Positions 25,732 to 34,126 of a DNA stretch of 64,000 nt are shown one piece after another. Numbering within the stretch: position 1 is the stretch's first letter; the number at the start of each line of letters is the position of its first letter. The stretch comes from Rhodopirellula bahusiensis (GTDB taxonomy: Bacteria > Planctomycetota > Planctomycetia > Pirellulales > Pirellulaceae): positions 62,001 through 126,000 of the forward strand of contig NZ_NIZW01000004.1 of the NCBI RefSeq assembly GCF_002727185.1, in the 5' to 3' direction. Made by a program: the position numbers and the translations under genes. A model generated the notes under the pieces. The model saw nothing but the letters and a program-made list of their open reading frames with translations. It was not told where the DNA came from and did no database searches.

Positions 25732-26091
25732 TTAAGAAATTGCGATGCGGCCGCCAATGTACCCGGCAAACAAAGCGATTAGAGAATAAAACAAGGTCAA
25801 GCCAACAACGAGCCCGACCATGGTGTCCAAGCCCAAACCTTGCAAGTGAACCGCCACCGCGAAGGACATCAATACCATGCCCGAGAAAATGGATGCGAGA
25901 AAGCACCAGAACATGGTGGACAGAAACCCGAGAACCATGCCTTCCAAGGTTCCCGAAGCGGCTCGTCCGGCCAGCGGTCCAATGGTCGCCGGGCCAAGAG
26001 CCACCCAGAACACCGGGTTTAATCGCACCAAAGAGAAAACTATCGCAGCCCACGTCAACGCCAAGATCAAATGGACGATGCGGAACTGCAT
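25732..26091 (-). CDS. Small polytopic membrane protein
   Basis: The 119-residue protein is almost wholly hydrophobic, with about four membrane segments. I recognise no family. It follows the pyrophosphatase gene by 7 bp, so it is probably in the same transcript, and it lies about 70 bp upstream of the SDR gene. Composition and codon use match the neighbours. The role is unknown. Confidence 0.65.
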   Translation of the reverse strand: MQFRIVHLILALTWAAIVFSLVRLNPVFWVALGPATIGPLAGRAASGTLEGMVLGFLSTMFWCFLASIFSGMVLMSFAVAVHLQGLGLDTMVGLVVGLTLFYSLIALFAGYIGGRIAIS

Positions 26092-26098
26092 GACGGGC

Positions 26099-27754
26099 TC
26101 ACGTGGGTGCGGGAGATTGCTCTAGCAGGCTGCTAATCAGAGGCAACAACTGCTTCTTGCGACTAACGACGTTCTCTAATTTATACAGCCGATCCTCGAG
26201 CTGGGGGTAATTGATCTCCTCCCAACCTTCCGGCTCGCTGCTCATCAGCAACAAACTTCCGTTGCTCGAGATATCAGTCACCAGCAACGCTGAAAACTCA
26301 AGGTTTTCTTGCTCCGACAATCGGACCAACGCTTGGCTGAGCTCGGTTTGGCGTTCCCAAAACAGATCCAACCCGATCTCTTCAATCTGAGAGATCGAGA
26401 ACCGTCGCCCGTTTTCTTCGAATTGCTTGCAGTCTTCACGAACGACTTTATCCGGCGTGCAGGAACGAAGTGCCGAGCCGATCTCGAAGAACTCGTTGGC
26501 GTATTCAGCCAGATCCACGGAGCAGAATCCTTGCAACCAAGTCAGCAGTTCGCGGTCCACATCCGTCGTCGTCGGCGATCGCAAATACAGCGTGTCACTG
26601 ATGATGCCTGACGCCATGCAAAGCGCGATGCCAGACTCAGGTTCCAAGCCTTCTTGGCGATACATGCGTGCCACCAAAGTGCACGTGGATCCGACGGGGT
26701 CCATAATGAAGCGAATCGGACCGGTGGACTTCAGCGAACCACCAAGCCGGTGGTGATCGAGAACTTCGACGATGTCGGACTCTTCCGCACCTTCCACCGC
26801 TTGTCCAATCTCGTTGTGATCGACCAACACCAATTGAGGACGAGGTGGGTGAACCATGTCGGATTTGCTCAGCACGCCAATCAGTTTTTGATTGTCGACG
26901 ACAGGGAACACAGTTTGAGCCGAGCGATAAATTTGTTGCTTGGCCGCCGCGACAGGCAACTTGGCGGACAGTGCCAAGAAATCTCGATTGACGACTTCTT
27001 CGATTAACTGAGCGGCTTTGATCCGCATCGTCGTCGTTGCGGTGTCAAACGGACTGTTGATGACCGTCACACCGCGTCCGCGTGCGAGTTCCATCAATCC
27101 GCTGGAGAGCTCATAGCCGCCCGTCACGACCAATCCACGCACTCCCATCTCGAGTGCGGGCAGTTGAATCGTCGGTCGATCGCCACTGACGACCAACAAT
27201 CGATCCGCCGGAAACTGCTTCATGCGTTCGCAGAACCCGCCGGCGCTCATCGCACCAACGGTCAGAATCATGTCCTCATTCAGTCCCGAATCCACCGCGT
27301 GCTGGTACGACCCGCCCAACACGGAAACAACCTTGTCCAGGTTCGTACGGACTTCACGAGATCGATAGGGATCCACGCCGCCTTGAAAGACCAACTCCAG
27401 AAGATCAAGCAGAGTGACCAATCCGATCAACTGGTCGTTGTCATCGAGCACCGGGATCGAGCGAAGCTCATGCTCGTCCATGCGTTCGTAGACTTCGTAG
27501 AAAACGTCTGACGTCCGAGCGACGACAACATCTCGATTGCAGATGTCCTCCAGCTCCGGCCGAACATCCATGATGATCTTGGGCGCCGTCAACTTGGCTT
27601 GCCGAAGGGCAAATTCGGTCCGTTCGTTAGGTGGACCACAACACGCCGCTACCGCATCGGGACGGGTCGTTTGGCGAAGGAAATCAGCGTAGGCCAAAGC
27701 ACTGCAGATCGCATCCGTGTCAGGATTGCGGTGACCAAAAACATGGACCGTCAT
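26099..27754 (-). CDS. ppaC: Manganese-dependent (family II) inorganic pyrophosphatase with CBS and DRTGG domains
   Basis: The 551-residue protein hydrolyses pyrophosphate to drive biosynthesis. It starts with the DHH block 'VFGHRNPDTDAICSALAYA', has an inserted CBS-pair/DRTGG regulatory region (about 75-310; 'RSIPVLDDNDQLIGLVTLLD', 'FPVVDNQKLIGVLSKSD'), then resumes with 'VDHNE', 'VLDHHRLGG', the metal-binding HH pair, and a C-terminal DHHA2 domain ending about residue 545 ('SLLLMSSEPEGW'). This is the nucleotide-regulated subtype, in which AMP or ADP inhibits and other adenine nucleotides can activate through the CBS pair. It is cytoplasmic and precedes a small membrane protein in one transcript. 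Confidence 0.95.
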   Translation of the reverse strand: MTVHVFGHRNPDTDAICSALAYADFLRQTTRPDAVAACCGPPNERTEFALRQAKLTAPKIIMDVRPELEDICNRDVVVARTSDVFYEVYERMDEHELRSIPVLDDNDQLIGLVTLLDLLELVFQGGVDPYRSREVRTNLDKVVSVLGGSYQHAVDSGLNEDMILTVGAMSAGGFCERMKQFPADRLLVVSGDRPTIQLPALEMGVRGLVVTGGYELSSGLMELARGRGVTVINSPFDTATTTMRIKAAQLIEEVVNRDFLALSAKLPVAAAKQQIYRSAQTVFPVVDNQKLIGVLSKSDMVHPPRPQLVLVDHNEIGQAVEGAEESDIVEVLDHHRLGGSLKSTGPIRFIMDPVGSTCTLVARMYRQEGLEPESGIALCMASGIISDTLYLRSPTTTDVDRELLTWLQGFCSVDLAEYANEFFEIGSALRSCTPDKVVREDCKQFEENGRRFSISQIEEIGLDLFWERQTELSQALVRLSEQENLEFSALLVTDISSNGSLLLMSSEPEGWEEINYPQLEDRLYKLENVVSRKKQLLPLISSLLEQSPAPT

Positions 27755-28082
27755 GAAAGCTATTCAATAACTCGATGGTGAAACGCGAGACGCGGTGCGA
27801 ATCGCCCGGACAATCCCAAGCCAGACACAATCATTGAACCGACCCCATTTCTTAATCTCCAGGGCAACTTTTGATCCATGGCACGGATCGGGCGAAACGG
27901 TTACCGCCTCAGTGAGATCGAAGACTGTCGAGATAAGATCGGCTCCAAAGGAAACGACCGTTCAATCGTAGTCGGAATCCCCAACAAGAATTGTGCCAAA
28001 GATCGGACTCCCCGTGTCATAACCAAAACATCGCTGAAATCGATTTCATCGGCGACGGATTGTCGCACGATCCGCGGCGTCG
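27755..28082. other. Intergenic region, nothing recognised
   Basis: It separates the pyrophosphatase gene from the end of the aroF-coaC operon. A plus-strand frame of about 97 codons covers part of it without coding character. I see no RNA gene or repeat. Confidence 0.5.
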
Positions 28083-28646
28083 CTACTTGGCGTCCGATGA
28101 ATCGCCGCGGAACAGCGTTTCCAGTGTTTGTAAAATCGTCACTGGTTCACTCATTCGACCGGTGCCTTTGACTCGGCAACTCAGCCAGCCGTCGTCGGGT
28201 CCGACGAAGTGGCAACCGTCTTCCTGGAGCGATTGAACGTTCCGTTTCACCGCGGCGTGATTCCACATCGGGTCACTCATCGCGGGTGCTAGAAGCACGG
28301 GGCGGGTGTTTTGCAGATACAGCGTGCTGATCAAGTCCGAAGCCATCCCGTGAGCGAACTGAGCCATCAAATTCGCTGTCGCGGGCGCAACGACCATGGC
28401 ATCAATTTCTCGCATCAGCTCAATGTGGCTGCCCAGCGGAAATCGTGGATCGAAGACATCGTGAACAACCGGACGCCCCGAGAGCGCCGCCAAAGTCGCG
28501 TCGCCAATGAATTCGGTGGCCGCCCGTGAGGTGACCACCTGAACTTGATGACCGGCCTGTGCCAGTTTGCTGCACAGGTCGGCCGCTTTATACGCGGCGA
28601 TTCCACCACCAATCGCCAACAGAATCCGCCGCGTCTTGGGTTCCAT
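28083..28646 (-). CDS. coaC: Phosphopantothenoylcysteine decarboxylase (CoaC)
   Basis: The 187-residue flavoprotein decarboxylates phosphopantothenoylcysteine in coenzyme A synthesis. The N-terminus 'ILLAIGGGIAAYKAADL' and 'VVAPATANLMAQFAHGMAS', 'LLAPAMSDPMWNHAA' are typical of CoaC/Dfp. It is stand-alone: the usual fusion to phosphopantothenoylcysteine synthetase (CoaB) is absent and no coaB is in the window. It is the last gene of the aroF-tpiA-secG-yicC-gmk-rpoZ-coaC operon, overlapping rpoZ by 1 bp. Confidence 0.93.
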   Translation of the reverse strand: MEPKTRRILLAIGGGIAAYKAADLCSKLAQAGHQVQVVTSRAATEFIGDATLAALSGRPVVHDVFDPRFPLGSHIELMREIDAMVVAPATANLMAQFAHGMASDLISTLYLQNTRPVLLAPAMSDPMWNHAAVKRNVQSLQEDGCHFVGPDDGWLSCRVKGTGRMSEPVTILQTLETLFRGDSSDAK

Positions 28647-28918
28647 TACAGGTCCGACGGATCCAGTTCAGGAGCTTCGCTGGCGGCGACGATGGCATCG
28701 AGATCGTCGATGGTTTCGATTTCGTTTTCCATGTTCAGGAAGATCTTGTCCTGGACAATCTCTTGCAACACGATCGACATTTTGTCGTGCGTGTCCACGC
28801 TGACCAACGCTCGGCTGCCCTGGTTGAGCTGGACGAGGCGTTTTTGGATCAAGGTGCTGAGTTTGAAACGGCCACCGATCTTGTTGACGATTTCTTCTTC
28901 TTTCAGTTCTTCGAGCAC
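28646..28918 (-). CDS. rpoZ: RNA polymerase omega subunit
   Basis: The 90-residue protein matches omega in order and context (gmk-rpoZ-coaC is a classic arrangement). It contains '[20 protein letters not shown]' and the '[13 protein letters not shown]' helix that clamps the beta-prime subunit. The start is a GTG at 28916-28918 with AAGGA about 10 nt upstream. A TTG start 12 codons earlier (28954) is the alternative; it would overlap gmk by 52 bp instead of 16 bp. The end is acidic. Omega helps RNA polymerase assembly and, in many bacteria, response to ppGpp. Confidence 0.85.
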   Translation of the reverse strand: MLEELKEEEIVNKIGGRFKLSTLIQKRLVQLNQGSRALVSVDTHDKMSIVLQEIVQDKIFLNMENEIETIDDLDAIVAASEAPELDPSDL

Positions 28919-29532
28919 GGCGTCGTTTTCCTTTGATCCAGTAAGATCTGGCAAATTTCGGTGACAGCGTTGTCGACCGATTCATTGATGATTTCGTATT
29001 GATAGCGGCTCAAGCATTGCATCTCGGCCGCGGCGGTTTCGAGTCGAGCAGTCAGGGAAGATTCTGATTCGGTGCCACGGTTTCGCAACCGTCGTTCCAA
29101 TTCTTCCATGCTGCCTGGATGCACAAAGATCGTCAGGGGGCGGTAGTGAGGGTCATCCAACACCGCCATCGCGCCTTGCACATCAATCTCTAAAATTACC
29201 CATTTCCCGGCGTTCAGGCCAGTGGCAACTTGGTCCTTCAGGGTGCCATACCACTGCCCGAGGCTGAAAACTTGCTTGCATTCGACAAAGTCGTCGGACT
29301 TTCGACGTCTTTCAAACTCTTCATGCGAGAGAAAAAAGTAGTCCTGGCCGTGTTTTTCGCCCGGACGTGGCTCGCGAGTGGTCGCGGAAACGCTGAGCTG
29401 GAGCGGCACGTCGCAACGTTTCATCAATTGCTTGACGACCGTCGACTTTCCCGCGCCACTGGGCCCCGAAATGATGACCAAACGGCCCGGATGAGCGGTT
29501 TCGCAGGCGGATGAGCTGGATGGATCGTTCAT
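28903..29532 (-). CDS. gmk: Guanylate kinase
   Basis: The 209-residue enzyme phosphorylates GMP to GDP with ATP. It has the P-loop '[17 protein letters not shown]', the GMP-binding '[20 protein letters not shown]', and '[13 protein letters not shown]'. Its length is normal. The ATG at 29532 starts a short Ser-rich leader ([10 protein letters not shown]); longer in-frame starts lie inside yicC and are not used. It precedes rpoZ with an overlap of 16 bp, and follows yicC by 7 bp. Confidence 0.96.
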   Translation of the reverse strand: MNDPSSSSACETAHPGRLVIISGPSGAGKSTVVKQLMKRCDVPLQLSVSATTREPRPGEKHGQDYFFLSHEEFERRRKSDDFVECKQVFSLGQWYGTLKDQVATGLNAGKWVILEIDVQGAMAVLDDPHYRPLTIFVHPGSMEELERRLRNRGTESESSLTARLETAAAEMQCLSRYQYEIINESVDNAVTEICQILLDQRKTTPCSKN

Positions 29533-29539
29533 TCGATGG

Positions 29540-30568
29540 TCACTCCAAATTCTGAACGAGTTCACGCATGCGTTCGATCGCGCATTTGATCTCGACCACA
29601 TGCTCGGCAACTTCAGCGTCCCCGGCCTTGCTGCCAATCGTGTTGGTTTCGCGATTGAGCTCCTGGATGATGAAATCGAGCTTGCGGCCGACGGCTTCCC
29701 CGCGGCTGCCCGATTCACTCGAGGCCGTTTCTGCAGATTCACCAACCAACACGCCTCGCATCAGACTCAAATGACTTCCCAGGCGGGTCAATTCTTCGCT
29801 GATGTCGGATCGATCTGCAAAAAGCTGGACTTCGCGAATCAGATCGACCGGGTCGCCCGCCGACAAACCATTCTCCGCCAACGCTTTTTCAATGCGTTCG
29901 CGAAGCCGTTCTTGATAACGGGCCACCACCTGAGGAGTTCGCTTGGCGATTTCCTCGCAACGAGTCTGGATGAGCGTCATGTCTTGCTCAATCGATTCCG
30001 CCATCGCGATGGCCTCGTCCGATCGCATCTGTTTGAAACGGTCCAGCGCCAATTCAACACTGTCTTGAATCAACGACCATTTCGCGGCCGTTTCCTGTTC
30101 GCTGGACGATCGATTTTGGCCGCCGGCGGAAGGAGATTCCAGCACACCCGGCATCTGCATCAGGTGAGCCAAATCGATGTTAGTGGACGTGACGGCGTCG
30201 CCCATCGCCAAGGAATCAGCAACCTGAGCCAATTGTTCCGCGTAGGATCGCACCGCATCGGCGTTGATCCGGGGCAGGTCGGCTCCGGGTGGCGGCGTGA
30301 ATCGAACTTGCACCGTGACGCTGCCACGGTGCAAATGCTGACGAACCAGCGATTCCATCTTCGGTTCAAACTCTGACACCGAATCGCTGGTGCGAAGGAT
30401 GATCTTCAGGCCTCGGTTGTTGACCGAGCGAATCTCAGTGACGACCGAGCCAGCCGAACCGGACGTTTCGCCTCGGCCCTGGCCGGTCATGCTGCGCAGC
30501 GAAGGGTAGGGCGACCCGCCGTGCGGTGAAGAGAGGTTTGCTTGCGTGCTGATGGACGCCTGCGTCAC
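29540..30568 (-). CDS. yicC: YicC family endoribonuclease
   Basis: The 342-residue protein has the family landmarks '[11 protein letters not shown]' near the start, '[15 protein letters not shown]', and '[19 protein letters not shown]' with '[20 protein letters not shown]' at the end. YicC proteins are RNases found next to gmk in many genomes. It starts with a GTG that overlaps the secG stop (GTGA, 30565-30568). The first 24 residues are an extra Ser/Pro-rich stretch ahead of the usual start of the family. It is part of the central minus-strand operon. Confidence 0.93.
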   Translation of the reverse strand: MTQASISTQANLSSPHGGSPYPSLRSMTGQGRGETSGSAGSVVTEIRSVNNRGLKIILRTSDSVSEFEPKMESLVRQHLHRGSVTVQVRFTPPPGADLPRINADAVRSYAEQLAQVADSLAMGDAVTSTNIDLAHLMQMPGVLESPSAGGQNRSSSEQETAAKWSLIQDSVELALDRFKQMRSDEAIAMAESIEQDMTLIQTRCEEIAKRTPQVVARYQERLRERIEKALAENGLSAGDPVDLIREVQLFADRSDISEELTRLGSHLSLMRGVLVGESAETASSESGSRGEAVGRKLDFIIQELNRETNTIGSKAGDAEVAEHVVEIKCAIERMRELVQNLE

Positions 30569-31077
30569 GGAGCTTCCTCGTCCGAGGTGGTTTCCGCTTC
30601 GGTCGACTCAGCTTCTTCCACTGCGGCTTCAGCTTCCTCGACGGCCTCTGTTTCAACAGCCGCTTCAGTTTCCGCAACGTCCGAATCGCCTGACGACAGT
30701 CCGCCGATCGAACCAATGGCATCTTCCAAATCGGTCGTGTCAGCTTCGTCGGTGCCGGTTGGCACAACCAATCCGCTGGTGATGTCTTCGACGTCGTCAC
30801 CAGGCCCGGACTGAATCTGCGAGTCATTCGTATCCGCAACGGCTGGAGCGTGAGCACCCAACTGGTACATCGCGAATGCACAAACCAGAGCCCATACGGC
30901 GGCTGTGCCGACGGTGATGGCGGTGAACGTGTCACCCGCCTTGCTGCCGAACGCCGACTGACCGCCGGGTCCACCCAAGGCACCCGTCAATCCGCCGCCT
31001 TTGCCGCGTTGAATCAAGATCAACAGGATCAAGAACACCGACAAAAACGCCATCAACCAACCCAGAACCACGCTCAT
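30565..31077 (-). CDS. secG: Preprotein translocase subunit SecG with long acidic tail
   Basis: The 170-residue inner-membrane protein has two membrane helices joined by the SecG loop: '[20 protein letters not shown]', '[16 protein letters not shown]' and '[20 protein letters not shown]'. SecG aids SecYEG in protein export. Beyond the usual length of about 75-110 residues, the C-terminal 90 residues are acidic and Thr/Glu/Ala-rich, which is unusual. The ATG at 31077 is the natural start; in-frame starts further upstream overlap tpiA. The stop overlaps the yicC GTG by 4 bp. Confidence 0.92.
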   Translation of the reverse strand: MSVVLGWLMAFLSVFLILLILIQRGKGGGLTGALGGPGGQSAFGSKAGDTFTAITVGTAAVWALVCAFAMYQLGAHAPAVADTNDSQIQSGPGDDVEDITSGLVVPTGTDEADTTDLEDAIGSIGGLSSGDSDVAETEAAVETEAVEEAEAAVEEAESTEAETTSDEEAP

Positions 31078-31210
31078 GAACGAGGCCAAGGGCAGGGCGG
31101 GAATCAGTTGATTGACCAACGACGCGGGTTGGAGCAAAGAATCGAAAGCGACACTCACGGCGAACAGTCCGTTGAAATGGATAGGTTGTGGGAACGAAAA
31201 CAGGGTCGAA

Positions 31211-31975
31211 TCAGGCAGAAGGAGCCGCTTTGATGATTCCAGCGAAATCATCGACTTTCAAGCTGGCACCGCCGACGAGAGCCCCGTCGATATTGGGTTG
31301 GGACAACAACTCTTCTGCGTTGCCCGGTTTCACACTGCCACCGTACTGAATTCGGATTTGTTCGGCGACTTCGGTCGAGAACATTTTTCCCAAAAGCTCA
31401 CGAATGAAAGCGTGAACCGCCTCGGCTTGTTCTTTACTGGCCGTTTTGCCGGTTCCGATCGCCCAAACGGGCTCGTAAGCGATGACGATGTTGGCCGCAC
31501 GAGCTTCGTCCAAACCTTCCAGCGATCCGCGAATTTGCGTTTCGACGACCGATTCAGTGTCGCCCGATTCGCGTTGCTCAAGCGTTTCGCCAACGCAGAC
31601 GATCGGGACCAAGTTACCGGCGAAGGCAGCGTGCAGCTTTTTCGCAACGCAAGCGTCGGTTTCGCCCATCAATTGGCGACGTTCGCTGTGGCCCAAGATC
31701 ACGAATCGGCATCCGACATCGGTCAACATCGACGCGTTGACTTCGCCGGTGAAGGCACCGTCTTCGGCGGCGTATAGGTTTTGCGATCCCAACTCGACGG
31801 GAGTTCCGGCGACGGCATCCGCCACGCTGCTCAGGTAAACCGAGGGTGGGCACAAAACGACTTCGACAGCGGGCGATTTGCCGACCGCGTCGACAATACC
31901 CTTGGCAAGCGACGCGCCGGAGTCGGCACGCATGTTCATTTTCCAGTTACCGGCGATCAGGATGCGACGACTCAC
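31211..31975 (-). CDS. tpiA: Triosephosphate isomerase
   Basis: The 254-residue enzyme interconverts dihydroxyacetone phosphate and glyceraldehyde 3-phosphate in the cytoplasm. Catalytic residues are visible: Lys in 'AGNWKMN', His in 'VILGHSERR', Glu in '[13 protein letters not shown]', and the phosphate loop 'YGGSVKPGN'. Length is standard. The start is a GTG overlapping the aroF stop (GTGA, 31972-31975). It precedes secG by 133 bp. Confidence 0.97.
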   Translation of the reverse strand: MSRRILIAGNWKMNMRADSGASLAKGIVDAVGKSPAVEVVLCPPSVYLSSVADAVAGTPVELGSQNLYAAEDGAFTGEVNASMLTDVGCRFVILGHSERRQLMGETDACVAKKLHAAFAGNLVPIVCVGETLEQRESGDTESVVETQIRGSLEGLDEARAANIVIAYEPVWAIGTGKTASKEQAEAVHAFIRELLGKMFSTEVAEQIRIQYGGSVKPGNAEELLSQPNIDGALVGGASLKVDDFAGIIKAAPSA

Positions 31976-33039
31976 GCGAGGGCCTCGGTTGGTGGGGTGT
32001 TGTTAGTTTTCGAATTCGGAAGGGGTGAGATCGTTTTGCCGAGCAGGTCAGCCATCGCGGCCATCTTCCCGACGATCTCGTTGTATTGTTCAGGCAACAA
32101 GGCTTGTGCCCCGTCGCTCTTGGCTTCTTCGGGACAATCATGGACTTCGATGTGCACGCCATCCGCACCCGCCGCCAATCCCGCCATAGCACACGGCGGA
32201 ATCAAATCAGGTCGGCCGGTCGCGTGCGACGGATCGACAATGATCGGCAAGTGCGTCAGACCTTGGACAGCCGGCACCGCGGCAACGTCGTACAGGTTGC
32301 GAGTCGACGGATCAAAACTCTTGATGCCACGTTCGCAAAGCACCACGTTCGGGTTGCCTTGAGAGAGCACGTACTCGGCGCTCATGAGCAGGTCTTGGAT
32401 CGTGGCCGCCATCCCACGTTTGAGAAGGACAGGGCGTTCGGTTTTGCCGACCTCGGTTAGCAACACGAAATTCTGCATGTTGCGAGCACCGACCTGCAGC
32501 ATGTCCGAGTACTCCGCCACCAACTCCACATTTCGCGGGTCGGTGATCTCGGTCACAACCGGCACGCCAAACGCATCGCCGACTTCACGCAAAATCTTCA
32601 GGCCAGCTTCGCCCAGCCCTTGAAATGCGTACGGGCTGGTCCGCGGCTTGTAGGCTCCCCCGCGAAACAGGTTGGCTCCTGATTTCACGACGCTCTCGCC
32701 GATTCGCATCATCCGGTCGCGATCTTCGACGCTGCAGGGCCCCGCGATCATGGCCAGGTTGCCTCCACCGATCTTCACTCCCGAGACGTCGATGACGCTG
32801 GATTCAGGATGAGCTTCTCGGGAGGCCAATTTGTAGGGTGGCAAAACGGGAACGACTTGTTGCACGCCGGGGATCGATTGGAGCTGTTGTTCGGTGGTCA
32901 GACTCTCGTCGCCAATCATGCCGATGATCGTGCGAAACGTCCCGCGGCTGAGGTGCGTCTGGAACCCCATCGACTCGACCTTTTGGATCACATGGTCGAT
33001 CTGATCGTCGGTCGCGCCGTTTTTCAGAATCAATATCAC
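31972..33039 (-). CDS. aroF: 3-deoxy-7-phosphoheptulonate (DAHP) synthase, AroA type I-beta
   Basis: The 355-residue enzyme condenses phosphoenolpyruvate and erythrose 4-phosphate, the first step of aromatic amino acid synthesis. An N-terminal ferredoxin-like regulatory domain (about 1-70, '[20 protein letters not shown]') precedes the TIM barrel with '[15 protein letters not shown]', '[18 protein letters not shown]', '[14 protein letters not shown]' and '[15 protein letters not shown]'. That layout is the type I-beta (feedback-regulated) group. The GTG start is the first in frame. It is the first gene of the operon, with the promoter presumably in 33040-33178. Confidence 0.95.
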   Translation of the reverse strand: MILILKNGATDDQIDHVIQKVESMGFQTHLSRGTFRTIIGMIGDESLTTEQQLQSIPGVQQVVPVLPPYKLASREAHPESSVIDVSGVKIGGGNLAMIAGPCSVEDRDRMMRIGESVVKSGANLFRGGAYKPRTSPYAFQGLGEAGLKILREVGDAFGVPVVTEITDPRNVELVAEYSDMLQVGARNMQNFVLLTEVGKTERPVLLKRGMAATIQDLLMSAEYVLSQGNPNVVLCERGIKSFDPSTRNLYDVAAVPAVQGLTHLPIIVDPSHATGRPDLIPPCAMAGLAAGADGVHIEVHDCPEEAKSDGAQALLPEQYNEIVGKMAAMADLLGKTISPLPNSKTNNTPPTEALA

Positions 33040-33177
33040 GACTAAATCCGCGAAATGGCCGGTGGGTGGGGATGCAGACTGCTAAAAGAGACCGCACACC
33101 ATAGCAGTCGCCCCGCCAAATCGTCGAGAGGAGCTGTTTTTCAGGGTTGAGGGGCCTGGGGAACACGACAGTGGCGA

Positions 33178-33348
33178 AGATTGAAAAAATTAAATTGACG
33201 ATTGCAAATCTGAAATTCGGAGAACTCCCTCTGGGCGAACATCGGGTAGATCAGCACGGCAGCAACAACTGGCCGCCAAAACGCCGAATCTTTGGCCTCC
33301 CAACCAAGATTTTACAATTTCAAATTGTCAATTGAACTTTTTCAATCT
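33178..33348. repeat. AT-rich inverted-repeat element
   Basis: Arms of about 40 nt at 33178-33217 and 33309-33348 are inverted copies (about 31 of 40 positions by eye), spaced by about 90 bp that are richer in G+C. The right arm, read on the minus strand, is nearly identical to 40795-40832. The rest of the spacer 33040-33495 holds the presumed promoters of aroF and the sigma factor. Confidence 0.75.
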
Positions 33349-33495
33349 CCACCGGCAGACAACCAAGTGATGGCGATCCCCTGAACACCCTCAATCTTTT
33401 CTGGGCAAACTTCCTAAGAAATCCGCCCCCCACTCGTTGAGTAGTCGGAGGCGACATGACTCGTCTCCCTTTTTCTCCTCTCGCAATGAACCGCC

Positions 33496-34077
33496 ATGAG
33501 TCAACCGGCCTCCACTTCCGCGGCCGAGGACCTCGTCGATCCAGGTGCGTCTGAACCGGATTCGTCCGGACCGGATTCTCCTGGGACTCGGAATACCGAG
33601 TGGATCGCCGAGGTCGTCGACCAGTTCCAGCGTCCTTTGTTGGCCTACGCCACCGGGATGCTGGCGGATCGCATCGCCGCCCAAGACGCCGTGCAAGAAA
33701 CGTTTTTGCAATTGTGTCGCAAACGGCCGGACGATTTGTTCGACCGCTTGGCCCCATGGCTGTTCACCGTCTGCCGCTCACGAGTGATTGACATGCAACG
33801 CAAACGATCCCCTGACCGACTGGATCCTGACGCTGTCGCCGTCATCGATCCCGCCCCGCGCCCCGACGCGGTGGCCCAAGACCACGAGGCCCACGAGCAA
33901 ATCGCGGCTTCGATTGAAACGCTGTCGCCCCGACAACGCGAAGTCATACAGCTTCGAATGCAGGCTGGACTGAGTTACCGAGAAATCGCTGACGTCACCG
34001 GCATGACGGTCAGCAACGTTGGCTTTCATCTTCATCAAGCCGTCAAGTCGCTTCGCGATGGTCTGGCCGTCACCTGA
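33496..34077 (+). CDS. ECF RNA polymerase sigma factor
   Basis: The 193-residue protein has a disordered acidic N-terminus (about 1-35), sigma region 2 ('LLAYATGMLADRIAAQDAVQ', 'LFDRLAPWLFTVCRSRVID') and region 4 ('LSPRQREVIQLRMQAGLSYR', 'IADVTGMTVSNVGFHLHQAV'). It directs RNA polymerase to promoters for a stress or envelope regulon. A 49-bp gap separates it from the anti-sigma-type VWA gene, so the two form an obvious signalling pair. An open frame with a good GGAGG site starts 40 bp upstream in another phase, and may be a leader, but its coding value is doubtful. Confidence 0.93.
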   Translation: MSQPASTSAAEDLVDPGASEPDSSGPDSPGTRNTEWIAEVVDQFQRPLLAYATGMLADRIAAQDAVQETFLQLCRKRPDDLFDRLAPWLFTVCRSRVIDMQRKRSPDRLDPDAVAVIDPAPRPDAVAQDHEAHEQIAASIETLSPRQREVIQLRMQAGLSYREIADVTGMTVSNVGFHLHQAVKSLRDGLAVT

Positions 34078-34126
34078 AGCCTGACCAGTTCTTCCAATTC
34101 ATTCTTCCGTCATCGGATCATCGATC

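Noticed and set aside
27878-28171. 97-codon plus-strand frame near coaC
   Set aside because: It overlaps coaC on the other strand and has no coding character of its own.
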